Origin: Candidatus Dormiibacterota bacterium
GTDB lineage: Bacteria; Chloroflexota; Dormibacteria; Aeolococcales; Aeolococcaceae
Direction of reading: 5' to 3'
DNA length: 9,170 nucleotides
NCBI GenBank assembly: GCA_003135255.1
Contig: PLAX01000204.1
Location: 1,774-10,943, forward strand
Shown one piece after another: positions 1 through 6,367 of the stretch (the stretch's first letter is position 1; each line of letters begins with the position of its first letter). Made by a program: the position numbers and the translations under genes. The notes beneath the pieces were generated by a model, which saw nothing but the letters and a program-made list of their open reading frames with translations, searched no databases and was not told where the DNA came from.

Positions 1-120
1 GCCCTCGGCTCCAACGCCATCGACGTCCAGCTCAGCCGCCTCCGGGCCAAGCTCCCGAGCGCCGGCATTCGGATCGTCACGGTGCGGGGTGCGGGATACC
101 GGCTCGAGGAGGCGGGGTGA
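1..120 (+). CDS. OmpR/PhoB-family response regulator, C-terminal end (5' partial)
   Basis: Frame 1 is open from the first base to TGA at 118-120 and gives 39 residues. They read as the end of an OmpR/PhoB winged-helix DNA-binding domain: an NAIDVQLSRLRAKL recognition-helix segment, then the wing and final strand IVTVRGAGYRLEE. The receiver domain with its phospho-accepting Asp lies left of the window. The stop codon overlaps the GTG start of the histidine kinase in the string GTGA, so the two are almost certainly translationally coupled. The product should be the cytoplasmic transcription factor phosphorylated by that kinase. The target genes cannot be read from this fragment. Confidence 0.93.
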   Translation, partial: ALGSNAIDVQLSRLRAKLPSAGIRIVTVRGAGYRLEEAG

Positions 121-1631
121 GCTCAGGGCCGCTCGCACGGGTCGGCCGCGCCCTCGATCGTCTCTCCGGCGGGACCGCCACCGGCACCGGCGACTCCGGA
201 CGGGACGCGCTGCGCCGGGTGCGGGTGGCGGCCACCCGGGTCGCCCTGACCAGCACCGCCATCGTCGCCGCCGTCTACCTGGTGATCGCGGTGGTGGTGG
301 TCCTCATCGTCAGCGCACGGGAGGCCTCGGAGGTCGACGCCCAGCTGAGCCAGGCCCTCGCCGCCTCCACTGCCGGCGGAACCCGGCAATCGGGCGGGAC
401 ATCAGGCTCCCCCCTCTGGTACTGGTTCGTCGCCACTGACGGCACCGAGGTTGTCTGCGATCCCCAGGCCCAGCTCCAGGCATGCACGGTCCCGACCTCC
501 GGCAATGAGCTGCCGGCGCTGGCCCAGGGTGTCGGGGCGACGCCGCAGACCTTCACCATCGCAGGCGACGCTTTCCGGATCATCGGCGCCGACATCACCC
601 CGCCGGTGCAGTACCAGGTCCCGATCACCGTCGACCCCGTCACCGAGCTCCCCATCTACGAGCGGGTCACCCTGGTGCGCATGGTCATCGGGCAGTCGCT
701 GAGCGGGGTCGGCTCCGCGGAGGGCAACCTGATCCTGGCCGAGACCATCGTCGGCCCGGTCCTCCTGCTCGCCGTCTTCCTCGGAGCGCTCACCATCGGC
801 CGCCGGGTCGCCGCCCCCATCGAGGAGGCCCGGGTCCGCCAGATGGAGTTCACCGCCGACGCCTCCCACGAGCTGCGCACCCCGCTCTCGGTGATCGAGG
901 CCCAGACCTCGCTCGCCCTCGCCCAGCCGCGCGAGGTCGCCTGGTACCACTCTGCCTTCCAGCGCGTCCAGGGGGAGAGCGCTCGCATGCGCCGGCTGGT
1001 CGAGGACCTCCTCTGGCTGGCGCGCTTCGATACCACCCGCGATCGCACCCAGGCGGAGCACGTGGACCTCGCCGTCCTCGCCCATATGGCGGCGGACCGG
1101 TTCACCGCCGTCGCCGAGGCCAACAGCGTCCGGCTCACGGTCCGCACCCCCCCAGTGCCGCTCGTCATCCACGCCCCGCCGGACTGGCTGGACCGCCTCC
1201 TGGGCGTCCTCCTGGACAATGCCTGCAAGTACGTGCCCGAGGGCGGGACCATCGACGTCGCCGTGTGGCCCGACGGCAACCGGATACGGCTCTCGGTCGA
1301 CGACTCGGGTCCCGGCATTCCTCTCGAGGAACGGGCGCACATCTTTGACCGCTTCCGCCGCGCCACCGACCTGCCTGGCGGGGCCGGCCTCGGGCTGGCC
1401 ATCGCCAACTCGGTGGTCTCCGCCACTGGAGGCCGCTGGCAGATCGGGGACTCGCCGGCCGGCGGGGCGAGCATGGGCGTGAGCTGGCCGCGCTCCCTCA
1501 GTGGGTCGCCGGGGCCAGCGGATGCCGCGAGCGCCCCGCTCTCTCCCCCGCGCGCTGCGACCGAGCCGCCCTCGCCGTTGCCCCGACCACCGAGCAGTCG
1601 GCCGTGGGATGATCCGCCGCCCGCCGGCTGA
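117..1631 (+). CDS. Membrane sensor histidine kinase, HisKA/HATPase type
   Basis: A 504-residue two-component sensor kinase that should autophosphorylate on His and pass the phosphate to the regulator encoded just upstream. TM1 is about residues 41-66, followed by an extracytoplasmic sensor loop of about 140 residues and TM2 at about 206-228. The H-box is FTADASHELRTPL with His251, the N-box LLDNACKYV with Asn368, the G1 box DDSGPGIP with Asp396, the F-box IFDRFRR, and the G2 box GGAGLGLAIA at 421-430. Only about 20 residues separate TM2 from the H-box, too few for a complete HAMP domain (about 50). After the ATPase core (about residue 460) comes a low-complexity Pro/Ser/Ala tail of about 45 residues. 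GTG at 117 is chosen because it overlaps the regulator stop as GTGA. The sensed signal is not identifiable. Confidence 0.93.
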   Translation: MSSGPLARVGRALDRLSGGTATGTGDSGRDALRRVRVAATRVALTSTAIVAAVYLVIAVVVVLIVSAREASEVDAQLSQALAASTAGGTRQSGGTSGSPLWYWFVATDGTEVVCDPQAQLQACTVPTSGNELPALAQGVGATPQTFTIAGDAFRIIGADITPPVQYQVPITVDPVTELPIYERVTLVRMVIGQSLSGVGSAEGNLILAETIVGPVLLLAVFLGALTIGRRVAAPIEEARVRQMEFTADASHELRTPLSVIEAQTSLALAQPREVAWYHSAFQRVQGESARMRRLVEDLLWLARFDTTRDRTQAEHVDLAVLAHMAADRFTAVAEANSVRLTVRTPPVPLVIHAPPDWLDRLLGVLLDNACKYVPEGGTIDVAVWPDGNRIRLSVDDSGPGIPLEERAHIFDRFRRATDLPGGAGLGLAIANSVVSATGGRWQIGDSPAGGASMGVSWPRSLSGSPGPADAASAPLSPPRAATEPPSPLPRPPSSRPWDDPPPAG

Positions 1632-1654
1632 CCGCTCCTTGGGGCCACATGGAC

Positions 1655-1676
1655 GTGGCAGACTGTAGGCCGTCAG
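1655..1676 (+). promoter_or_regulatory. Possible near-leaderless promoter of the PRC/MgtE_N/CBS gene
   Basis: The string TGGCAGACTG just upstream of ATG 1677 differs at one base from TGGTAGACTG at 3023-3032, before the transporter leader. Read as an extended -10 (TGN plus CAGACT at 1659-1664), it would start transcription only about 5 nt before the ATG. No Shine-Dalgarno is visible before 1677, in keeping with a near-leaderless mRNA. No good -35 is seen, so this is tentative. Confidence 0.3.
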
Positions 1677-2963
1677 ATGACCACATCAGCCACCGAGCCG
1701 TCGCCGTCGGGGGTCGCGCGCCTCTGGCTCACCGAGATCACCCGCAGCCGGATCGTGGACCGCGCCGGGGAGAGGCTGGGCCGAGTCGAGGACGTGATCG
1801 TCCGCTTGGGCACGGGTGGCTACCCGCCCGTGACCGGGCTGATCGGGCGGTTGGCCGGGCGCCAGCTCTTCGTCCCCAGCGATCGCGTCGGAGAGGTCGC
1901 GGGCGGCCGCGTGCAGCTCACCGGTGAGACCCTCAGCCTGCTCCGCTTCGAGCGCCGCCAGGGCGAGGTGCTGCTGCACAACGACGTGCTCGGGCGGCGT
2001 GTCATCAGCGTGGACACGGGCCGCCTGATCATCGCCGCCGACATCCAGCTCACCGCGGGACGCGGCGGGTGGAAGGTGGCGGGTGTCGACTCGAGCCCCC
2101 GAGGAGGACTGCGGCGTCTGCTCCCTCCGCCGCTCAATTCGCTGCGCCACGACGGCCGCTACTTCGTCGACTGGTCGCAGGTCGAGCCCTTCGTGGGTCA
2201 CGTCCCCAGCTCCCGGCTGCTCATGCCCATCCGCCGGCTGCGCCGGCTCCACCCCGCCGAGATCGCCGACATCGTCGAGAGCGCCTCGCACGAGGAGGGG
2301 GAGGAGATCATCACCGCCGTCCACGCCGACCCCGAGCTGGAGGCGGACGTCTTCGAGGAGCTCAACACCGAGCACCAGGTCGAATTCCTCCGCACCCGGT
2401 CGGACGCCGAGGCGGCCATGGTGCTCGCCGGCATGGGGTCCGACGATGCCGCCGACCTGATCACCGAGCTGGACCAGGAGCGGCGTGCCCCCATCCTCGC
2501 CCAGCTCCCCCCTGCCAAGCAGGCCAAGGTGCGGGCCCTGCTCAGTTACAGTCCGGAGAGCGGCGGGGGGCTGATGAGCCCCGACTTCGTGGCGGTATCG
2601 GAGTCCGCCACGGTCACCGAGGCGCTCGCCGCCGTCCGCGCCGCCGGCCTCTCGCCCCAGGTGCTCGCCGACGTCTTTCTCACCGACGCTTCCGGCCGCC
2701 TGGTCGGCGCCGTCCCGCTGGTGAGCCTGATCCAGGCTCGGGGCAACAGCGGGGTCGCCAAGCTGGTCCAGCGAGGCGACACCGCGCTGGAGGCGGGCGA
2801 CGACCTCCCCGAGGTGGCGCGGCTGATGACCGACTTCAACCTGAGCGTGGCGCCGGTCGTGGACGACGGCCGCCGCATCATCGGGGTCATCTCGGTGGAC
2901 GATGTGCTGGAGGCGATGCTCCCCGACTCCTGGCGCCGTCGCTCCGAGGCCGACCACGGCTGA
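1677..2963 (+). CDS. PRC-barrel / MgtE N-domain / CBS-pair protein, soluble
   Basis: A 428-residue cytoplasmic protein without membrane segments. Residues about 17-85 look like a PRC-barrel (SRIVDRAGERLGRVEDVIV), and about 97-150 a second, weaker one. Residues about 181-285 match the MgtE N-terminal superhelical domain, with repeats such as LHPAEIADIVES and MGSDDAADLITEL. GGGLMSPDFVAV at about 295 leads into a CBS pair running to about 420, ending in VISVDDVLEAMLPD. In MgtE channels the N and CBS domains bind intracellular Mg2+ and close the pore. Here the channel domain is absent, so the protein may sense Mg2+ and act on a separate partner. The NRAMP-type transporter 265 bp downstream on the same strand is the obvious candidate. 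The ATG at 1677 lacks a Shine-Dalgarno. Domain assignment is firm; the partner is inferred. Confidence 0.88.
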   Translation: MTTSATEPSPSGVARLWLTEITRSRIVDRAGERLGRVEDVIVRLGTGGYPPVTGLIGRLAGRQLFVPSDRVGEVAGGRVQLTGETLSLLRFERRQGEVLLHNDVLGRRVISVDTGRLIIAADIQLTAGRGGWKVAGVDSSPRGGLRRLLPPPLNSLRHDGRYFVDWSQVEPFVGHVPSSRLLMPIRRLRRLHPAEIADIVESASHEEGEEIITAVHADPELEADVFEELNTEHQVEFLRTRSDAEAAMVLAGMGSDDAADLITELDQERRAPILAQLPPAKQAKVRALLSYSPESGGGLMSPDFVAVSESATVTEALAAVRAAGLSPQVLADVFLTDASGRLVGAVPLVSLIQARGNSGVAKLVQRGDTALEAGDDLPEVARLMTDFNLSVAPVVDDGRRIIGVISVDDVLEAMLPDSWRRRSEADHG

Positions 2964-2993
2964 GGCGGAAGATTAACGGTCGCTGATCCCGTC

Positions 2994-3021
2994 GGGGCCG
3001 GGTCGGGAGACTCGCGGCCCC
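2994..3021 (+). terminator. GC-rich hairpin after the MgtE_N/CBS gene (possible terminator)
   Basis: GGGGCCG at 2994-3000 pairs perfectly with CGGCCCC at 3015-3021 across a 14-nt loop, 31 bp after the stop codon. No T-run follows, so intrinsic termination is uncertain. The right arm ends 5 bp before the putative -10 at 3026, so the inverted repeat covers the -35 area of the transporter promoter and could instead be a DNA-level control site. Confidence 0.35.
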
Positions 3022-3022
3022 C

Positions 3023-3031
3023 TGGTAGACT
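3023..3031 (+). promoter_or_regulatory. Extended -10 promoter for the transporter leader
   Basis: TGGTAGACT carries a TGN extension directly before TAGACT (3026-3031), a good TANNNT -10 hexamer for high-GC bacteria. No clear -35 is seen 16-18 bp upstream, as is common for extended -10 promoters. The predicted start is about 3038, giving a leader of about 190 nt before TTG 3229. Confidence 0.45.
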
Positions 3032-3059
3032 GGCGCCGGAGTCAACACCAGAGGTGCCC

Positions 3060-3158
3060 ATGGCAGACGGCGATAGTAGGCGGTCCGGGGCTCCATCGAG
3101 GTCATCTGCGACGTCGTGGCGCGCCGGCGCAATGGGGCACGTCCGCATCGGGGTCTGA
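3060..3158 (+). CDS. Possible 32-codon leader ORF in the transporter leader
   Basis: ATG at 3060 opens a 32-residue frame (MADGDSRRSGAPSRS at its start) ending at TGA 3156-3158. AGAGG (3050-3054) lies 5 nt before the ATG, and the putative -10 is 28 nt upstream. The stop is 9 nt before the anti-SD strand at 3168. A terminating ribosome could therefore mask that strand and expose the transporter SD, while one translating 3098-3105 would block the alternative helix. I recognise no homologue, and an ORF this short can arise by chance in GC-rich DNA. Confidence 0.25.
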   Translation: MADGDSRRSGAPSRSSATSWRAGAMGHVRIGV

Positions 3159-3216
3159 CATCGTCGTGACCTCCTGAGCGGCAGGCCCGCTCAGTAGTGC
3201 TGCCCCATCGGGCAGC

Positions 3217-3222
3217 GGGAGG
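3217..3222 (+). promoter_or_regulatory. Shine-Dalgarno deciding the TTG start of the NRAMP-type gene
   Basis: GGGAGG ends 6 nt before TTG at 3229. This is ideal spacing and the strongest ribosome-binding site before the gene. The next in-frame candidate, GTG 3241, would be 18 nt away. The same bases form one strand of the predicted sequestering helix. Confidence 0.65.
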
Positions 3223-3228
3223 TCCGGT

Positions 3229-4863
3229 TTGGTCGACGAGGTGCACCGGAGCGCGGGGAAGGCGCGGAGCAGCGCGGTCCTCGACGACGCTCACCTCGGC
3301 GACATCAAGGGTGCCTTCGGCACCATCCACGAGCAGGAGCACGGCACCCGGCGGACCTGGCGGCGGAGGCTGCTCGCGCTGGCCGTGATCATGGGCCCGG
3401 GGCTCATCGTCATGGTCGGCGACAACGACGCCGGCGGCGTGGCGACCTACGCGCAGGCGGGCCAGAACTACGGTGACAGCCTGCTCTGGGTGCTGGTCCT
3501 GCTCATCCCCGTGCTCATCGTCAACCAGGAGATGGTGGTCCGCCTCGGCGCGGTCACCGGCGTCGGCCACGGGCGGCTCATCTTTGAGCGCTTCGGCAAG
3601 TTCTGGGGATGGTTCTCGGTCGGCGACCTGTTCCTGCTCAACTTCCTCACCATCACGACCGAGTTCATCGGCATCGGTCTGGGTGCCGCCTACTTCGGGG
3701 TGAGCCCGTATCTTGCCGTCCCGGTCGGTGCCCTCTTCCTGATCGGCATCACCGTGACCGGCAAGTTCTCGACCTGGGAACGGCTGATGTTCGTCATCCT
3801 GGGGGGCAACGCGCTGGTGATCCCCCTGGTCGTGCTCGCCCACCCGACGCTCGGGCCGGTCCTGCACGGATTCCTGATCCCGGGCATCCAGGGCGGGCTG
3901 AGCTCCAACGGCGCCCTGCTCATCGTTGCCATCGTGGGGACCACGGTGGCACCGTGGCAGCTCTTCTTCCAGCAGTCGAATGTCGTCGACAAGCGCATCA
4001 CCCCGCGCTGGATCGCGTACGAGCGCACCGACACCGTGGTGGGCGCCTTCGTCGTCGTCATCGGCGCCGCGGCCATCATGATCACGACGGCGGTGGCCTT
4101 CCACGGAACACCGCTCGCCGGCCACTTTGGCGACGCGCAGACCGTCGCCGACGGGCTGGCCAAGCACGTCAGCTCGGCGCTCGGCGCCATCTTCGCGGTG
4201 TTGCTCATCGACGCCTCCATCATCGGCGCGAGCGCCGTCACCCTGGCGACGTCGTACGCGTTCGGCGACGTCTTCGGCATCCGCCATTCGCTGCACCGCT
4301 CCTGGCGGGAGGCCAAGCCCTTCTACGCGGTCTTCACCGTCGTTGTCGTGGTGGCGGCGAGCATCGTGCTCATCCCCCACGCCCCGCTCGGTCTGATCAC
4401 CACCGCCGTGCAGGCCCTGGCCGGGACCCTGCTGCCGAGCGCGAGCCTCTTCCTGCTCCTCCTCTGCAACGATCCCGCCGTGCTCGGCCCCTGGGTCAAC
4501 AAGCCGTGGCTGAACGTGCTCGCCACCATCATCCTTGCCATCCTGGTGGTGCTCTCCCTGATCCTCGTCTTCTCCACCATCTTCTCGGGCGTCAGCGTCA
4601 CCCTGCTGCTGATCATCTTCGGCAGCATCCTCGTGGTCGGGCTGATCGGGATCGGCTTCTTCACGCGCGGCAGCCTGGCGCCCACCGTGAGCGCGCGGGA
4701 TAAGGAGGACCGCTTCACCTGGCGGATGCCGCCCATCGCCCTCCTCACCCGGCCGGTGCCGTCACGCGGCCGCAGGATCGGGATGACGGCGATGGGTGCG
4801 TACATCCTGGTGGCCGTGCTCCTGCTGTTCGTCAAGGCCATCGAGCTGGGTCTCGGCCACTGA
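3229..4863 (+). CDS. NRAMP-family divalent metal transporter, NRMT (Mg2+)-like
   Basis: A 544-residue inner-membrane protein of the SLC11/NRAMP fold with a cytoplasmic N-terminal arm of about 48 residues and roughly 11-12 membrane helices. The helix-1 motif, DPGN in Mn2+/Fe2+ NRAMPs, is DAGG here (Asp67-Ala68-Gly69-Gly70 in VGDNDAGGVATYAQAG). The helix-6 MPH motif is APW (Ala241-Pro242-Trp243 in VGTTVAPWQLFFQQS). The Asp is kept, but the metal-ligand Asn becomes Gly and the soft Met ligand becomes Ala. As I recall, this pattern marks NRAMP-related magnesium transporters (NRMTs), whose larger site accepts hydrated Mg2+. The MgtE_N/CBS neighbour supports Mg2+. TTG is chosen for its GGGAGG site 6 nt upstream. 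Family is certain; substrate is inferred, and Mn2+ or other metals remain possible. Confidence 0.9.
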   Translation: MVDEVHRSAGKARSSAVLDDAHLGDIKGAFGTIHEQEHGTRRTWRRRLLALAVIMGPGLIVMVGDNDAGGVATYAQAGQNYGDSLLWVLVLLIPVLIVNQEMVVRLGAVTGVGHGRLIFERFGKFWGWFSVGDLFLLNFLTITTEFIGIGLGAAYFGVSPYLAVPVGALFLIGITVTGKFSTWERLMFVILGGNALVIPLVVLAHPTLGPVLHGFLIPGIQGGLSSNGALLIVAIVGTTVAPWQLFFQQSNVVDKRITPRWIAYERTDTVVGAFVVVIGAAAIMITTAVAFHGTPLAGHFGDAQTVADGLAKHVSSALGAIFAVLLIDASIIGASAVTLATSYAFGDVFGIRHSLHRSWREAKPFYAVFTVVVVVAASIVLIPHAPLGLITTAVQALAGTLLPSASLFLLLLCNDPAVLGPWVNKPWLNVLATIILAILVVLSLILVFSTIFSGVSVTLLLIIFGSILVVGLIGIGFFTRGSLAPTVSARDKEDRFTWRMPPIALLTRPVPSRGRRIGMTAMGAYILVAVLLLFVKAIELGLGH

Positions 4864-4907
4864 GGGCTGCGCGCCGACCACTCCGCGCGACCCTCGCCGC
4901 CTGATGT

Positions 4908-4920
4908 GACAATGGGCCGC
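4908..4920 (+). promoter_or_regulatory. Possible leaderless promoter of the acyl-CoA dehydrogenase
   Basis: GACAAT (4908-4913) resembles a -10 box and ends 7 nt before ATG 4921, so transcription would begin at or next to the A of the start codon. No Shine-Dalgarno is present at a useful distance and no -35 is clear. The aldo/keto reductase shows the same layout. Confidence 0.3.
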
Positions 4921-6117
4921 ATGGCCACCAACAGCGCTCGAGAGGGAGCGCGGCCTCGCCTCGATCCGGCCGACCTCTACGCCGTCGATCAGCTCTTGAG
5001 CGATGAGGAGCGGCTCGTCCAGCTGACGGTGCGGGACTTTGTCCGCGAGCGCTTCCTACCCCAGGTGGCCGAGCACTTCGCGGCCGGGACCTTCCCCCGA
5101 GAGCTCATCCCCGAGTTGGCCGAGCTGGGTCTGCTGGGGATGCACCTCGAGGGGCACGGCTGCGCCGGCGCCTCGGCGGTGGCGTACGGGGTGGCCTGCG
5201 AGGAGCTGGAGGCCGGGGACAGCGGCCTGCGCTCCTTCGTCTCGGTGCAGGGGTCCCTGGCGATGTTCCCCATCCACCGCTTCGGCAGTGACGACCAGCG
5301 CGAGCGGTGGCTCCCCGAGATGGCGGCCGGGAGGGCGATCGGCTGCTTCGGGCTGACCGAGCCCAACGCCGGCAGCGATCCCGCGGCGATGCACACCCAC
5401 GCTCGCCGCGCGGGAGGGGATTGGGTCCTCTCCGGGACCAAGATGTGGATCACCAACGGCTCGCTCGCCGACATCGCCGTGGTCTGGGCGCAGACCGACG
5501 AGGGCATCCGCGGCTTCCTGGTGGAGCGGGGCACGCCCGGCTTCTCGAGCCGCGATATCGAGGGCAAGCTCTCACTCCGCGCCTCGGTGACCTCGGAGCT
5601 GGTGCTCGACGGGGTGAGGGTGCCGGAAGCGTCGAAGCTCCCGGAGGCGCGCGGGTTGAGCAGTCCCCTCGCCTGCCTCGACGAGGCCCGCTTCGGCATC
5701 GCGTGGGGCGTGCTCGGCGCCGCCCGGGCCTGCTTCGAGGCGGCTGTCGAGTACGCCCGGAGCCGCGAGGCCTTCGGTCATCCGATCGCGCACTTTCAGC
5801 TCACCCAGGCCAAGCTCGCCGAGATGGCGACCCGGCTGGTCCAGGGGCGCCTCGTGGCCCACCGGCTCGGCACCCTGAAGGACGCCGGCCGCGTCCACAC
5901 CGTCCAGGTGTCGCTCGCCAAGCGGGCCAATACGCGGACCGCCATCGAGATCGCCCGCGCCGCCCGGACCATCCTCGGGGCCAACGGGCTGACCCTCGAC
6001 TACTCGGTCGCCCGCCACATGGCAAACCTGGAGGCTGTGCTCACCTACGAGGGGACCGAGGAGGTGCACACCCTGATCCTCGGCAAGGCCATCACCGGCG
6101 AGGACGCGTTCGGGTAG
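4921..6117 (+). CDS. gcdH: Acyl-CoA dehydrogenase, glutaryl-CoA dehydrogenase type
   Basis: A 398-residue soluble flavoprotein. Glutaryl-CoA dehydrogenase oxidises and decarboxylates glutaryl-CoA to crotonyl-CoA in lysine and tryptophan breakdown, passing electrons to ETF. The sequence follows that family closely: DPADLYAVDQLLSDEE at the N-terminus, DSGLRSFVSVQGSLAMFPI with the likely carboxylate-binding Arg104, the flavin motif CFGLTEPNAGSD (142-153), TKMWITNG (173-180), SLRASVTSELVLDGVRVPE, and LTYEGTEEVHTLILGKAITG with catalytic Glu377. Length is normal for the family. GTG 4906 and ATG 4912 are in-frame alternatives; ATG 4921 is preferred because the bases before it look like a -10 box. 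No other pathway gene is adjacent, so the substrate rests on sequence similarity alone. Confidence 0.88.
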   Translation: MATNSAREGARPRLDPADLYAVDQLLSDEERLVQLTVRDFVRERFLPQVAEHFAAGTFPRELIPELAELGLLGMHLEGHGCAGASAVAYGVACEELEAGDSGLRSFVSVQGSLAMFPIHRFGSDDQRERWLPEMAAGRAIGCFGLTEPNAGSDPAAMHTHARRAGGDWVLSGTKMWITNGSLADIAVVWAQTDEGIRGFLVERGTPGFSSRDIEGKLSLRASVTSELVLDGVRVPEASKLPEARGLSSPLACLDEARFGIAWGVLGAARACFEAAVEYARSREAFGHPIAHFQLTQAKLAEMATRLVQGRLVAHRLGTLKDAGRVHTVQVSLAKRANTRTAIEIARAARTILGANGLTLDYSVARHMANLEAVLTYEGTEEVHTLILGKAITGEDAFG

Positions 6118-6164
6118 TCATCGCGAGGGCGGGCGGCCGTGGGGGCACATCGTCTCGGGGGACC

Positions 6165-6192
6165 GCAGTCCGACGCCTTTGGCGTCGGCTGC
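6165..6192 (+). terminator. 12-bp hairpin downstream of the acyl-CoA dehydrogenase
   Basis: GCAG-T-CCGACGCC (6165-6177) pairs with GGCGTCGG-CTGC (6181-6192) over 12 bp, with one bulged T and a TTT loop, starting 47 bp after the stop codon. No T-tract follows, so it may stop Rho-type readthrough or stabilise the 3' end rather than act as a classical intrinsic terminator. Confidence 0.45.
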
Positions 6193-6354
6193 TCGTGATC
6201 CCACCCCCCGTGGCAGGCCACGCGGGGAACCCCGGCGGCGCGATTGCATCTCGCGCCTGCGCAAGCCCCACTCGACGACGTGCCCCACCCGCAGCCTCGC
6301 GGTGGCCGACGATCACGGCGCACCAGAGGCCGGCCTCGTCGAGTACCGGGCGCG

Positions 6355-6367
6355 TATCGTCTGCGAG
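6355..6367 (+). promoter_or_regulatory. Possible leaderless promoter of the aldo/keto reductase
   Basis: TATCGT (6355-6360) fits TANNNT and ends exactly 7 nt before ATG 6368, which predicts a start of transcription at or beside the start codon. No Shine-Dalgarno is visible and no -35 is clear. Confidence 0.35.

Larger units (their letters stand above)
3038..3228 (+). promoter_or_regulatory. Structured leader of the NRAMP-type gene with sequestered Shine-Dalgarno
   Basis: GACCTCC (3168-3174) is perfectly complementary to GGAGGTC (3218-3224), which contains the Shine-Dalgarno core. The helix would enclose two perfect hairpins, giving a three-way junction: CTGAGCGG/CCGCTCAG (3174-3181 with 3187-3194; C3174 is shared with the outer helix) and GCTGCCC/GGGCAGC (3199-3205 with 3210-3216). 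An alternative partner is GAGGTCAT (3098-3105), which pairs with GTGACCTC (3166-3173) over 8 bp including one G-U and would free the SD. Further upstream, GCGCCGG (3033-3039) can pair with CCGGCGC (3124-3130). A sequestering form competing with an anti-sequestering one is typical of riboswitch or attenuator platforms. I do not recognise a yybP-ykoY (Mn2+) or M-box (Mg2+) consensus. The base pairing is read directly; regulation is inferred. Confidence 0.5.
6118..6367. other. 250-bp intergenic region with two hairpins and a putative promoter
   Basis: No convincing gene lies here. The reading frame of the downstream reductase extends back to TTG 6179, but the extra 63 residues look like translated non-coding DNA and the family's normal N-terminus starts at 6368. 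The region holds a strong hairpin (6165-6192), a weaker one at 6205-6227 (CGTGGC/GCCACG plus CCCC/GGGG), and a -10-like box at 6355-6360. Confidence 0.6.

Noticed and set aside
656..1648. Long minus-strand frame opposite the histidine kinase, and similar long antisense frames opposite the MgtE_N/CBS and transporter genes
   Set aside because: High-GC codon bias leaves antisense frames open. Their translations are rich in Arg, Gly, Asp and Ser without domains, and the sense frames carry clear motifs.
3121..3130. GCGCCGGCGC palindrome as an operator
   Set aside because: Such strings are frequent in GC-rich DNA. It is more simply explained as one strand of the possible helix with 3033-3039.
3038..3228. 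Assignment of the transporter leader to the M-box or yybP-ykoY riboswitch
   Set aside because: I could not find the conserved blocks of either class by eye, so no known class is claimed.
6179..6367. N-terminal extension of the aldo/keto reductase from TTG 6179
   Set aside because: The extra residues lie over two hairpins, have no resemblance to the family, and the normal N-terminus MQQRTLGRTG begins at 6368.
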